DNA of 6,390 nt from Candidatus Phaeomarinibacter sp. (GTDB lineage Bacteria > Pseudomonadota > Alphaproteobacteria > CGMCC-115125), in the NCBI GenBank assembly GCA_028279995.1, contig JANQMQ010000199.1:1-6390 (forward strand). Direction: 5' to 3'. Shown one piece after another: positions 1 to 6,390 of the stretch. The notes beneath the pieces are model-generated. The model was given only the letters and a program-made list of their open reading frames with translations. It made no database searches and was not told the origin of the DNA. Both the position numbers and the translations under genes were made by a program. How positions within the stretch are numbered: the stretch's first letter is position 1; every line of letters starts with the position of its first letter.

Positions 1-1196
<1,196 letters not shown>

Positions 1197-1222
1197 GGTC
1201 GGGCGGATTGCCGACACGTCTG

Positions 1223-1253
1223 AAGGGCGGCCCTTGGTGGCCGCCTTTCTTTT
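1223..1253 (+). terminator. Rho-independent terminator of the aminotransferase gene
   Basis: A 10-bp stem AAGGGCGGCC / GGCCGCCTTT (one G-T wobble) closes a 6-base loop CTTGGT and runs into the T-rich tract TTTCTTTT. It starts about 27 bases after the aminotransferase stop codon and ends just before the Zur-type operator, so it insulates the zinc operon from upstream transcription. Confidence 0.9.
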
Positions 1254-1256
1254 GGC

Positions 1257-1285
1257 TTGATATTGTTATGTTATAACATTATGAG
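1257..1285 (+). promoter_or_regulatory. Probable sigma70-type promoter of the zinc operon
   Basis: TTGATA (1257-1262) matches the -35 consensus at 5 of 6 positions. A 17-base spacer separates it from TATGAG (1280-1285), a 4-of-6 match to the -10 consensus. The Zur-like palindrome covers the -35, the spacer and part of the -10, which is the geometry expected for repression by occlusion. The hexamer assignment is inference; only the sequence matches are seen. Confidence 0.5.
1260..1282 (+). promoter_or_regulatory. Zur operator (zinc uptake regulator box)
   Basis: A 23-bp palindrome centred on T1271 has 9 of 11 symmetric base pairs. Its core GTTATGTTATAAC (1265-1277) consists of perfect GTTAT/ATAAC half-sites with a 3-base spacer, and differs by one base from the proteobacterial Zur consensus GTTATANTATAAC. 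It lies about 50 bases upstream of an operon containing a His-rich exported protein, a ZigA-type GTPase and DUF1826, all of which fit a zinc-starvation regulon. Zur with bound zinc would repress here and release when zinc is scarce. Confidence 0.88.
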
Positions 1286-1331
1286 TTCGCGCTCGAATTC
1301 ATTTGAGGATCCAGACAAAGGGGGCGGAACC

Positions 1332-2147
1332 ATGAAACCGCATGTAATGAAAAGACTGGCGGCAACAGCGATTGCTGCGGGAAGCTGCGCGATGCTTGCA
1401 GCACCTGCGCAGGCCAGCGGCGGCATTTTTGAAGTCATCCATCCGGAAGTGGTGGAAGGCGGATTTGAATTTGAATCGCTCAACACCCTTTTCACCGATG
1501 ACCTGCCGACAGGTGAGGAGCGCTCGGTCCACGAGATTGCCCTGGGTGTCGGTGTGACGGACTGGTGGAAGACGGTTGCCGCGTTCGAGATCGCCAACCC
1601 TGAGGATGAAACCGCAGAGCTTGAAGCCTTTGAATGGGAAAATATCTTCGTCCTCTGGCAGGGCGGCGAGAGCGGCGGACATGATCATGACCACGATCAC
1701 GACCATGGCCACGGGCATGGTGGTCCGGTCGTCGGCTTCTATGCGGCGCTCGAGGTGCCGAACAAGGATGGCATCGAGAAGGGCGCGCTGGCGCTGGGAC
1801 CCATCGCGGAATTTGGTGTCGGTTCCTTTTCCATCATCGGTAACCTGTTCGTCGAAGTGCCGTTTGAAGACGACAAGGATGCCGGACTTGGGTATGCGCT
1901 GAGCGCCAACACGCCGATTGCTGACAGCTTCAAGATTGGTGTTGAAGCCCATGGCGATGTTGAAGAAGCCTTTGGTGACGCACCTGACCTCAAGGATCAG
2001 ACACACTATTTCGGTCCGGCGATCTACTACGACGCTGATCTTGGCCGTGGCCGCGTTCTTGAAACCCGCTTCGCTGTACTGCCGGGTCTGACAGACGACG
2101 GCAGCCGGGATCTTGCTCTGTCCCTCAACGCAGAGCTGAAATTCTAA
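1332..2147 (+). CDS. Exported His-rich putative outer-membrane beta-barrel protein, Zur-regulated
   Basis: A 271-residue protein. The ATG at 1332 is chosen because it has a strong purine-rich ribosome site (AAAGGGGGCGG) 4 bases upstream and begins a classical Sec signal peptide: basic MKPHVMKR, a hydrophobic Ala-rich core, and cleavage predicted at AQA|SGG (after residue 28). An in-frame ATG at 1257 would run through the promoter and operator and is rejected. The mature part (about 243 residues) is rich in alternating hydrophobic/polar strands and ends [11 protein letters not shown], with the terminal Phe typical of outer-membrane barrel proteins. Residues 117-129 read [13 protein letters not shown], a strong zinc/transition-metal-binding stretch set in a loop between two predicted strands ([11 protein letters not shown] and [11 protein letters not shown]). 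I do not recognise a named family with certainty. It is the first gene of the operon, 25 bases ahead of zigA. The inferred role is zinc capture or passage at the outer membrane under zinc starvation; transport has not been shown. Confidence 0.9.
   Translation: MKPHVMKRLAATAIAAGSCAMLAAPAQASGGIFEVIHPEVVEGGFEFESLNTLFTDDLPTGEERSVHEIALGVGVTDWWKTVAAFEIANPEDETAELEAFEWENIFVLWQGGESGGHDHDHDHDHGHGHGGPVVGFYAALEVPNKDGIEKGALALGPIAEFGVGSFSIIGNLFVEVPFEDDKDAGLGYALSANTPIADSFKIGVEAHGDVEEAFGDAPDLKDQTHYFGPAIYYDADLGRGRVLETRFAVLPGLTDDGSRDLALSLNAELKF
1680..1718 (+). other. His/Asp/Gly-rich metal-binding loop coding segment
   Basis: Thirteen codons encode [13 protein letters not shown] (residues 117-129). His is written with both CAT and CAC and Asp with both GAT and GAC. 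The repeat is therefore not a pure DNA tandem repeat, which suggests the protein sequence rather than replication slippage maintains it. Seven histidines in alternating positions could bind several Zn(II) ions, as in ZnuA His loops. Confidence 0.85.
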
Positions 2148-2172
2148 CCCCCCAGACCGGAAGGCAGTTGCC

Positions 2173-3417
2173 ATGACTCTCGAGTCCTCACATATCGGGT
2201 CTGACGGCCGCCTTCCGGTCACTGTTCTGTCCGGGTTTCTCGGTGCCGGAAAGACCACGCTCCTCAACCACATCCTGAATAATCGCGAAGGCCGCCGCGT
2301 GGCGGTCATTGTGAATGACATGAGTGAGGTGAATATCGACGCCGACCTCGTGCGTGAAGGAGACGCCGGGCTTAGCCGCACGGATGAAACCCTCGTCGAG
2401 ATGACGAACGGCTGCATCTGCTGCACCCTGCGCGAAGACCTGCTCCTTGAAGTGCGCCGTCTGGCTGAGGAGGACAGGTTCGATCATCTGGTGATCGAGT
2501 CCACAGGCATATCCGAGCCGCTTCCTGTTGCTGCAACCTTCGACTTTCGCACCGAGGAAGGTGAAAGCCTCTCCGACATGGCGCGGATCGACACCATGGT
2601 GACGGTTGTCGACTCGGCAAGCCTGCTGAATGACTATGCATCGCAGGACTTCCTGCGGGATCGCGGCGAGTCTCTCGGCGATGATGATACACGCTCGCTG
2701 GTTGACCTTCTGGTCGATCAGATCGAGTTTGCCGATGTCGTCCTTTTGAACAAGGCTGACGCTGCAACACCGCAGCAGATGGACGCTGCACGAAAGATCG
2801 TCCGTAGCCTTAATCCGGATGCGGATGTTCTGGAAACCACTGAGTCCCGGGCGCCTCTGGCACGCGTCCTCGATACCGGACGTTTCGATTTTGAGAAAGC
2901 TCAGGAACACCCTCTCTGGTTCAAGGAGTTGTTCGGGTTTTCAGAGCATGTTCCCGAGACCGAGGAATACGGCATTTCCAGCTTTGTCTATCGGGCACGC
3001 GCGCCGTTCGACCCGACGAAGTTTCATGAATTCATCAATTCGTCCTGGCCGGGGATCATCCGCACCAAGGGGCACTTCTGGCTTGCGACGCGGCCTGAAT
3101 GGGTCGGCGAGCTGTCCCAGGCTGGTGCGCTGGTGCGCACCGAGGCGCTTGGCTTCTGGTGGACGGCTATCCCCAAGGAGCGGTGGCCGGATCACCAGGC
3201 ATGGCGCGATCACCTGTATCAGAACTGGGACGAGAAGTTCGGCGACCGACGCCAGGAGATCGTCTTCATCGGGACTGATTTCGACGAAGCGGCGATCCGT
3301 GCGCAGCTCGATGCCTGTTTGGTTCCGTTGTCGCGCAATGGCGGATTGGAAATTGCTCGCTGGTCAAAGATGCCTGACCCATTCCCCGAGTGGCGGCGCG
3401 GTGAGGCCGCTGAGTGA
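2173..3417 (+). CDS. zigA: Zinc metallochaperone GTPase ZigA (COG0523/CobW family)
   Basis: A 414-residue cytoplasmic G3E-family GTPase thought to deliver zinc to client proteins when zinc is scarce. Visible motifs are Walker A GFLGAGKT (residues 21-28), the metal-site motif GCICC (80-84, the CxCC hallmark of COG0523), ESTGISEP (109-116, Walker B region), the guanine-specificity motif NKAD (193-196), and a C-terminal CobW_C domain from about 265 to 384 ([14 protein letters not shown], then GHFWLATRP and [11 protein letters not shown]). Length and the RPEW...GFWW block match the ZigA/YciC-type subgroup rather than the cobalamin-linked CobW. The ATG at 2173 has GGAAGG (2159-2164) 8 bases upstream. 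It follows the His-rich gene by 25 bases, and its TGA overlaps the next gene's ATG, so all three should share the Zur-controlled transcript. Confidence 0.96.
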   Translation: MTLESSHIGSDGRLPVTVLSGFLGAGKTTLLNHILNNREGRRVAVIVNDMSEVNIDADLVREGDAGLSRTDETLVEMTNGCICCTLREDLLLEVRRLAEEDRFDHLVIESTGISEPLPVAATFDFRTEEGESLSDMARIDTMVTVVDSASLLNDYASQDFLRDRGESLGDDDTRSLVDLLVDQIEFADVVLLNKADAATPQQMDAARKIVRSLNPDADVLETTESRAPLARVLDTGRFDFEKAQEHPLWFKELFGFSEHVPETEEYGISSFVYRARAPFDPTKFHEFINSSWPGIIRTKGHFWLATRPEWVGELSQAGALVRTEALGFWWTAIPKERWPDHQAWRDHLYQNWDEKFGDRRQEIVFIGTDFDEAAIRAQLDACLVPLSRNGGLEIARWSKMPDPFPEWRRGEAAE

Positions 3418-4007
3418 TGAAGACTGCGGCTGCACATACAGATGGTGCCCGGCTGCATGACACTCCATGGATAAGCCTACCGCGACATGAGCAGGTACCG
3501 TTTCAGGCGGCTGCCTGGCTGGACGCGCTTGAGCCTGAGCATCTTCCTGACGGTCGGTTCGAGTGTGGATCCGGCGACGTGGCGATCGGCATCACAGCGC
3601 TGCTGGCGACGGCTAAAACGCCGCCATCAGGATGGCAGAGCTGGCTTGCAGACGACTGTGCAGCACTTGCAGACGGCTTTGCGCGGCAAATGGGCGTTGA
3701 GCGCGTCTGCGTGCGGCTTGACCGGATCGCCGACAATGCCTGCAGGCGCATCCACGCCGACGTCGCGACGGCGCGGATGGTATGCAGCTATCGCGGGCCA
3801 TCTACATGCATTGTGCCTGGATCACATGTGAGTACCGCTGCCGAGAGTCCCGACGACTATTCCGGGCCCTTCCTGACCCCTGATCGGTTCGAGGCTGCAA
3901 TTCTACCGGGCACTCTTTCAGCCGCGCCGACTTTGCATCGGTCTCCCCGCATTGAAGGGAGTGGCCAGGTCAGGCTGCTTTTGGTTGTGTCTCCCGCAGG
4001 GACCTGA
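3417..4007 (+). CDS. DUF1826 family protein, Zur operon member of unknown function
   Basis: A 196-residue cytoplasmic protein with no signal peptide or membrane segment. The family is recognised from the conserved block CRRIHADVATARMVCSYRGP (residues 109-128) and the C-terminal HRSP...RLLLVV segment (174-191). DUF1826 genes are often found beside zigA-type GTPases in zinc-regulated loci, which agrees with this context. The ATG at 3417 overlaps the zigA stop (TGATG) with GAGG 10 bases upstream, implying translational coupling; a GTG at 3414 is an alternative start giving one more residue. H113-x-D115, H174 and R186 are spaced like the metal triad and 2-oxoglutarate-binding Arg of Fe(II)/2OG oxygenases, with 59 residues from D115 to H174 and 12 more to R186. 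That is an inference, not a known activity. Cys109 and Cys123 could also be metal ligands. The gene ends 15 bases from the convergent protease gene. Confidence 0.9.
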   Translation: MKTAAAHTDGARLHDTPWISLPRHEQVPFQAAAWLDALEPEHLPDGRFECGSGDVAIGITALLATAKTPPSGWQSWLADDCAALADGFARQMGVERVCVRLDRIADNACRRIHADVATARMVCSYRGPSTCIVPGSHVSTAAESPDDYSGPFLTPDRFEAAILPGTLSAAPTLHRSPRIEGSGQVRLLLVVSPAGT

Positions 4008-4022
4008 GCGCCAGACGCTCGC

Positions 4023-4871
4023 CTAGTAGCCCATCTGCGCGATCTGCTGCTGAAGGGCTGAAATGCGCGAGCTTGGAATCGGGTGCGTGGACATGAACTC
4101 CGGCGGCCGTCGACCGTTTCCTTCCTGCAGCATTTTTTGCCACAGGGCCACCGACTGGTGGGGGTTGTACCCGGCACGGGTCATGTAGGTGAGCCCAAGG
4201 GAATCTGCCTCACGCTCATGGGCGCGGGAGTACGGAAGAAGCACGCCGAATTGCAGGCCAAGGCCCAGGGCCGAGATCAGCGGAGCACCATAGCTGACAT
4301 CAGACGCAGCCACGGCAACCTGAGCGGCAGTCATCCCAACCTGGCTGGCAAGCTGCTGGCTGTATCGCTCGGCGCTGTGTCGAGCCCGGACATGCCCAAC
4401 CTCATGGCCGATGATGGTGGCGAGCTGCGCATCATTGTCTACAAACTCCATCATGCCAGTATAGAAGCCGACTTTGCCGCCCGGCAGCACGAACGCATTC
4501 TTCTCGTCAGATTCAAATGTTTCGTATTCCCAATTCACGTTGTTCATGTTGGCGGCTGTGGTGACCTTGCGACCGATTCCACGCAGCCGGTTTGAGTATT
4601 TCGGGTTGCGGGAAATCTTTTCCTTCTTCTTGATGTCGCTCCAGGCGCGTGAAGCCAGTGAGGCCATCTCACCATCACTAACGAGCATCAACTGGTTGCG
4701 CCCCAACTGCTCGTTGTACGCACAGCCGGTAAAGGCAACCACGGAGCCTGCGGCTATGCCCATGAGAATTTCGCGGCGGTTCATGCGAATGGGTTTGATG
4801 GACCGATCAAGTGTCACAAACGGACGGTTTGTGACTGTCTGGTCGCCCTGATTTACGTCCTGCGATGACAT
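4023..4871 (-). CDS. M48-family zinc metalloprotease, probable Tat/lipoprotein-exported
   Basis: A 282-residue envelope metallopeptidase of the LoiP/YcaL/Oma1-like M48 group, likely acting in periplasmic protein quality control. The zinc site is seen as HEVGH (His156, Glu157, His160), with the third ligand supplied by the Glu of HEREAD (about Glu219). The C-terminal MSTHPIPSSRI motif is also typical of the group. The ATG at 4871 (minus strand) is chosen because AAGGGGA lies 7 bases upstream. A TTG further out at 4892 is an alternative giving 289 residues, and a later ATG (4784, MNRREIL) lacks a ribosome site. The N-terminus has an unusually long polar stretch of about 30 residues, then NRREIL, a hydrophobic segment and a lipobox-like FTGC (Cys50), so it may be a lipoprotein exported by Tat or Sec. 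It is convergent with DUF1826 and divergent from msrP. Confidence 0.93.
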   Translation of the reverse strand: MSSQDVNQGDQTVTNRPFVTLDRSIKPIRMNRREILMGIAAGSVVAFTGCAYNEQLGRNQLMLVSDGEMASLASRAWSDIKKKEKISRNPKYSNRLRGIGRKVTTAANMNNVNWEYETFESDEKNAFVLPGGKVGFYTGMMEFVDNDAQLATIIGHEVGHVRARHSAERYSQQLASQVGMTAAQVAVAASDVSYGAPLISALGLGLQFGVLLPYSRAHEREADSLGLTYMTRAGYNPHQSVALWQKMLQEGNGRRPPEFMSTHPIPSSRISALQQQIAQMGY

Positions 4872-5098
4872 GGCGGTGTCCCCTTCAAACAAAACAGGTG
4901 GCGGGCAAGTAACGCGCGAGCACTATCCTTTACACATCTTTACTATAACGGTTTTGCGGCGAATGCGTGAATACCTATGCTCCTGCGCCATCACGGCGGA
5001 TGGCAAGTCTCTCTCGCAGCTGTGATTTGCCCTTTTCCCGTGGTGCGCCATCATTGTGCACAGCAACAACCACCGGCCGCGAAAAGGGTTCCGCACCA
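4872..5098. other. Divergent intergenic region between the M48 protease gene and msrP
   Basis: These 227 bases must carry promoters for both genes. Bases 4925-4956 are the AT-rich part, including TATAAC (4944-4949, plus strand) and its minus-strand counterpart TATAGT (ACTATA at 4942-4947), either of which could be a -10 element. No well-spaced -35 partner is visible for either strand. The msrP-proximal half holds an inverted repeat and a short overlapping reading frame, listed separately. No Zur-like palindrome is present. Confidence 0.5.
5030..5088 (+). promoter_or_regulatory. Inverted repeat in the msrP leader that would pair with the ribosome binding site
   Basis: CCCTTTTC (5030-5037) is exactly complementary to GAAAAGGG (5081-5088). 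Two more pairs (C5039-G5079 and G5040-C5078) lie past one mismatch, and an inner GGTG (5042-5045) pairs with CACC (5071-5074). The 3' arm contains AAAAGGG, the only plausible Shine-Dalgarno sequence for the msrP ATG at 5099. Folding would therefore hide it, giving possible translational control. It could also be chance complementarity; no energy was computed. Confidence 0.35.
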
Positions 5099-6100
5099 AT
5101 GCTCATCAAACGTCCCCGTAGCTGGGAACTGTCCGAAAACCAGGTGACACCGGAAGATGTGTTCCTCAACCGGCGCGCCTTTCTGCGCGGAACGACGGCA
5201 AGCATCGCCGGTGCTGCCACGCTCGCCGTCGCGGGCTGTGGCGAAGCCTCGGAAAGCATGGCGGCAGCGTCAGACCTGGAAGCGGAGCTGACGGCCAAGG
5301 CTGCCGAACTGTTTCCCTATGAGGCCAACACATCCATTCCGGTGGACCGTCCGGTTACCGATGAGGAAGTGTCGTCCACCTACAACAACTTCTATGAGTT
5401 TGGCTCGCACAAGCGCATTTCACGAGCAGCTGAAGCGTTGGTGTCCCGCCCGTGGAAAATCGAGATCACCGGAGAAGTCGAGGAGCCGATCACCCTCGAT
5501 GTGGACCAGCTGATTGCGCAGATGCCGCTGGAAGAGCGCATCTACCGCCATCGCTGCGTGGAAGCATGGTCCATGACCGTGCCGTGGTCCGGCTTTCCGC
5601 TCGCTGCGTTGGTGGATTTCGCAAAGCCCAAATCCACGGCGCGTTACCTGAAAATGCAGACCTTCATGGAGCCGAGCGTCGCCAGCGGCCAGAAGCAGGT
5701 CTGGTACCCTTGGCCCTACACCGAAGGCCTCACCATGGCCGAAGCCCGCAACGAGCTGGCTTTCATGGCGACCGGCATTTACGGCAAGCCATTGGGTGAG
5801 CAGTTCGGCGCGCCCATACGGCTGGCTGTGCCCTGGAAGTATGGCTTCAAGTCCATCAAGTCGATTGTGAAATTCGAGTTCACGGGCAAGAAGCCGCTGA
5901 GCTTCTGGGAAGAGATCGCGCCGAAGGAATATGGCTTCTGGGCCAATGTGAACCCGGAAGTGCCGCATCCGCGCTGGAGCCAGGCGACGGAAGAAGTGCT
6001 GGGCACCGGGCGCCGGGTGCCGACGCTGCTCTACAATGGCTATGAGGAGCAGGTGGCATCACTCTACAAGGGCCTCGAGGGGCAGAACCTCTTCCGCTAG
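5099..6100 (+). CDS. msrP: Protein-methionine-sulfoxide reductase catalytic subunit MsrP (YedY)
   Basis: A 333-residue periplasmic molybdopterin enzyme that reduces methionine sulfoxide in envelope proteins; in E. coli it takes electrons from the haem membrane protein MsrQ. The ATG at 5099 fits the family length (E. coli about 334) and the conserved start MLIKRPRSWELSENQVTPED; the open frame extends upstream to a GTG at 4967 but that extension is not protein-like. A Tat motif NRRAFLRG (24-31) precedes a hydrophobic stretch. Molybdenum-coordinating Cys153 sits in YRHRCVEAWSM. Oxidoreductase molybdopterin-domain landmarks WSGFPLAALV, WYPWPYTEGL, YGKPLGEQFGAPIRL and PWKYGFKSIKSI follow. AVAGC at residues 43-47 fits a lipobox, so lipidation is possible instead of simple cleavage. 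The ribosome site AAAGGG is 10 bases from the ATG and lies in the inverted repeat. No msrQ follows; dps is next. Confidence 0.96.
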   Translation: MLIKRPRSWELSENQVTPEDVFLNRRAFLRGTTASIAGAATLAVAGCGEASESMAAASDLEAELTAKAAELFPYEANTSIPVDRPVTDEEVSSTYNNFYEFGSHKRISRAAEALVSRPWKIEITGEVEEPITLDVDQLIAQMPLEERIYRHRCVEAWSMTVPWSGFPLAALVDFAKPKSTARYLKMQTFMEPSVASGQKQVWYPWPYTEGLTMAEARNELAFMATGIYGKPLGEQFGAPIRLAVPWKYGFKSIKSIVKFEFTGKKPLSFWEEIAPKEYGFWANVNPEVPHPRWSQATEEVLGTGRRVPTLLYNGYEEQVASLYKGLEGQNLFR

Positions 6101-6264
6101 GATTCTGTTTCTCCACTTTACCCTCAGTTTTCCAACCCTTCACGGTGTGTGGATTCTGGCCTTGAAATAGATTAGAATAATTCCAATCTATTGCGAGCGG
6201 TCAGACAAGCCGCCTGAGCTACACATCCAATGAGAGCCTTAGGAAGGCCGAAAGAGGGGTTGCC
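6101..6264 (+). other. msrP-dps intergenic region carrying dps control sequences
   Basis: These 164 bases contain no gene I can support. The first about 60 bases are pyrimidine-rich with no convincing terminator for msrP. The palindromic operator at 6166-6192 lies about 70 bases before the dps start codon. AGAGGGG (6253-6259), 5 bases upstream of ATG 6265, is a clear ribosome binding site. TTGAAA (6162-6167) could be a -35 element for a -10 inside the operator, or TAGAAT (6173-6178) could itself be the -10; neither pairing is decisive. Confidence 0.6.
6166..6192 (+). promoter_or_regulatory. Palindromic Fur-superfamily (Irr/PerR-like) operator upstream of dps
   Basis: A 27-bp inverted repeat is centred on A6179. 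The outer arms AATAGATT / AATCTATT are perfect (8 bp), one mismatch (A6174/C6184) follows, and the inner arms GAAT / ATTC are perfect. The inner part TTAGAA-TAA-TTCCAA resembles the alphaproteobacterial Irr box (TTTAGAA-N3-TTCTAAA) and the PerR box. Its place ahead of dps, an iron- and peroxide-responsive gene in many bacteria, supports a regulator of this family. Which one (Irr, PerR/Fur/Mur or another) cannot be told from sequence alone. Confidence 0.7.
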
Positions 6265-6390
6265 ATGAGTGTTGCGATCAATATCGGTATCAGTGAAGCA
6301 GACCGGGAAGCTACCGCCGCCGGTCTGTCCCGCGTGCTGGCGGACACCTACACGCTTTATCTCAAGACCCACAATTTCCACTGGAACGTG
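6265..6390 (+). CDS. dps: Dps family DNA-protecting ferritin-like protein, 3'-truncated
   Basis: The first 42 residues of a Dps protein, cut by the right edge of the window. Dps forms a hollow 12-subunit shell in the cytoplasm, oxidises Fe(II) using peroxide, stores it and shields DNA. The stretch [18 protein letters not shown] (residues 25-42) is the family's first helix, and His39 before Trp40 corresponds to a conserved ferroxidase-site His. The ATG at 6265 is supported by AGAGGGG 5 bases upstream and by the usual short N-terminal tail. The tail here ([16 protein letters not shown]) is short and not lysine-rich, so DNA binding through an N-terminal basic tail as in E. coli Dps is not evident. 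A palindromic operator lies upstream. Confidence 0.95.
   Translation, partial: MSVAINIGISEADREATAAGLSRVLADTYTLYLKTHNFHWNV

Noticed and set aside
1294..1314. GAATTC and GGATCC close together in the 5' untranslated region, suggesting a cloning artefact
   Set aside because: The surrounding sequence is continuous with a natural operator, leader and gene. Two six-base sites 9 bases apart can occur by chance.
1257..1331. In-frame ATG extension of the His-rich protein
   Set aside because: It would place the start codon inside the -35 element and Zur operator, lacks a ribosome site, and would put 25 non-signal residues ahead of a perfect signal peptide.
1299..2426. Long open frame on the minus strand opposite the His-rich gene and the start of zigA
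   Set aside because: It is a shadow of the GC-rich plus-strand genes, spans two of them and the gap between, and shows no recognisable protein motif.
4006..4020. GAGCG-CCAGA-CGCTC hairpin between DUF1826 and the convergent protease gene
   Set aside because: The stem is only 5 bp and no T-tract follows on either strand, so it is too weak to call a terminator.
4083..4595. Open frame on the plus strand opposite the M48 protease gene
   Set aside because: It is antisense to clear HEVGH/HEREAD protease coding sequence, with no ribosome site and no recognisable domain.
4967..5098. N-terminal extension of MsrP from a GTG at 4967
   Set aside because: The extra 44 residues are low-complexity, not family-like, have no ribosome site and would push the Tat motif to about residue 68.
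6083..6110. CAGAACC...GGATTCTG hairpin at the end of msrP, followed by TTT
   Set aside because: It is a short interrupted stem with a bulge, partly inside the coding region, and a very short T run. It is not convincing as a terminator.
6236..6248. GCCTT-AGG-AAGGC mini hairpin in the dps leader
   Set aside because: A 5-bp stem with a 3-base loop is common by chance and has no clear link to the ribosome site.

Overview
The window looks like a chromosomal segment of an alphaproteobacterium. The base composition is moderately GC-rich, the class Ib aspartate aminotransferase is of the type common in that class, and the Zur-box and Irr/Fur-type operator styles fit. Something near the Hyphomonadaceae/Maricaulaceae/Caulobacterales is my guess; the sequence does not prove it. 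No rRNA, tRNA, CRISPR array, insertion sequence or other mobile element was seen.

Layout. (1) Bases 1-1196 hold a 5'-truncated aspartate aminotransferase, closed by a strong rho-independent terminator at about 1223-1253. (2) Bases 1257-4007 hold a compact three-gene zinc-starvation operon. A near-perfect Zur operator (1260-1282) overlaps a sigma70-like promoter. It is followed by a secreted, probably outer-membrane beta-barrel protein with an [13 protein letters not shown] metal-binding loop, then a ZigA-type COG0523 GTPase metallochaperone, then a DUF1826 protein whose start codon overlaps the zigA stop codon. (3) Convergent to this operon is an M48 zinc metalloprotease with a Tat-like/lipoprotein N-terminus (minus strand, 4023-4871). 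(4) Across a 227-bp intergenic region, and divergent from the protease, lies msrP (5099-6100). It encodes the periplasmic molybdopterin protein-methionine-sulfoxide reductase. Its leader contains an inverted repeat that would sequester the Shine-Dalgarno sequence, and a short overlapping upstream reading frame. (5) Bases 6265-6390 are the beginning of dps, cut by the window edge, preceded by a 27-bp palindrome that resembles an Irr/PerR (Fur-family) operator.

How it fits together. Genes 2-4 form a unit for coping with zinc shortage: an outer-membrane/periplasmic zinc-binding component, a cytoplasmic zinc-delivering GTPase and an uncharacterised partner. The second half of the window is about envelope protein quality and oxidative damage: the M48 protease, the MsrP repair enzyme and the iron-sequestering, DNA-protecting Dps. 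Both metal-dependent blocks carry palindromes of the Fur superfamily, one Zur-like and one Irr/PerR/Fur-like.

The least understood parts are the function of DUF1826, which shows an HxD...H...R pattern like an Fe(II)/2-oxoglutarate oxygenase, the His-rich barrel protein, and the msrP leader.
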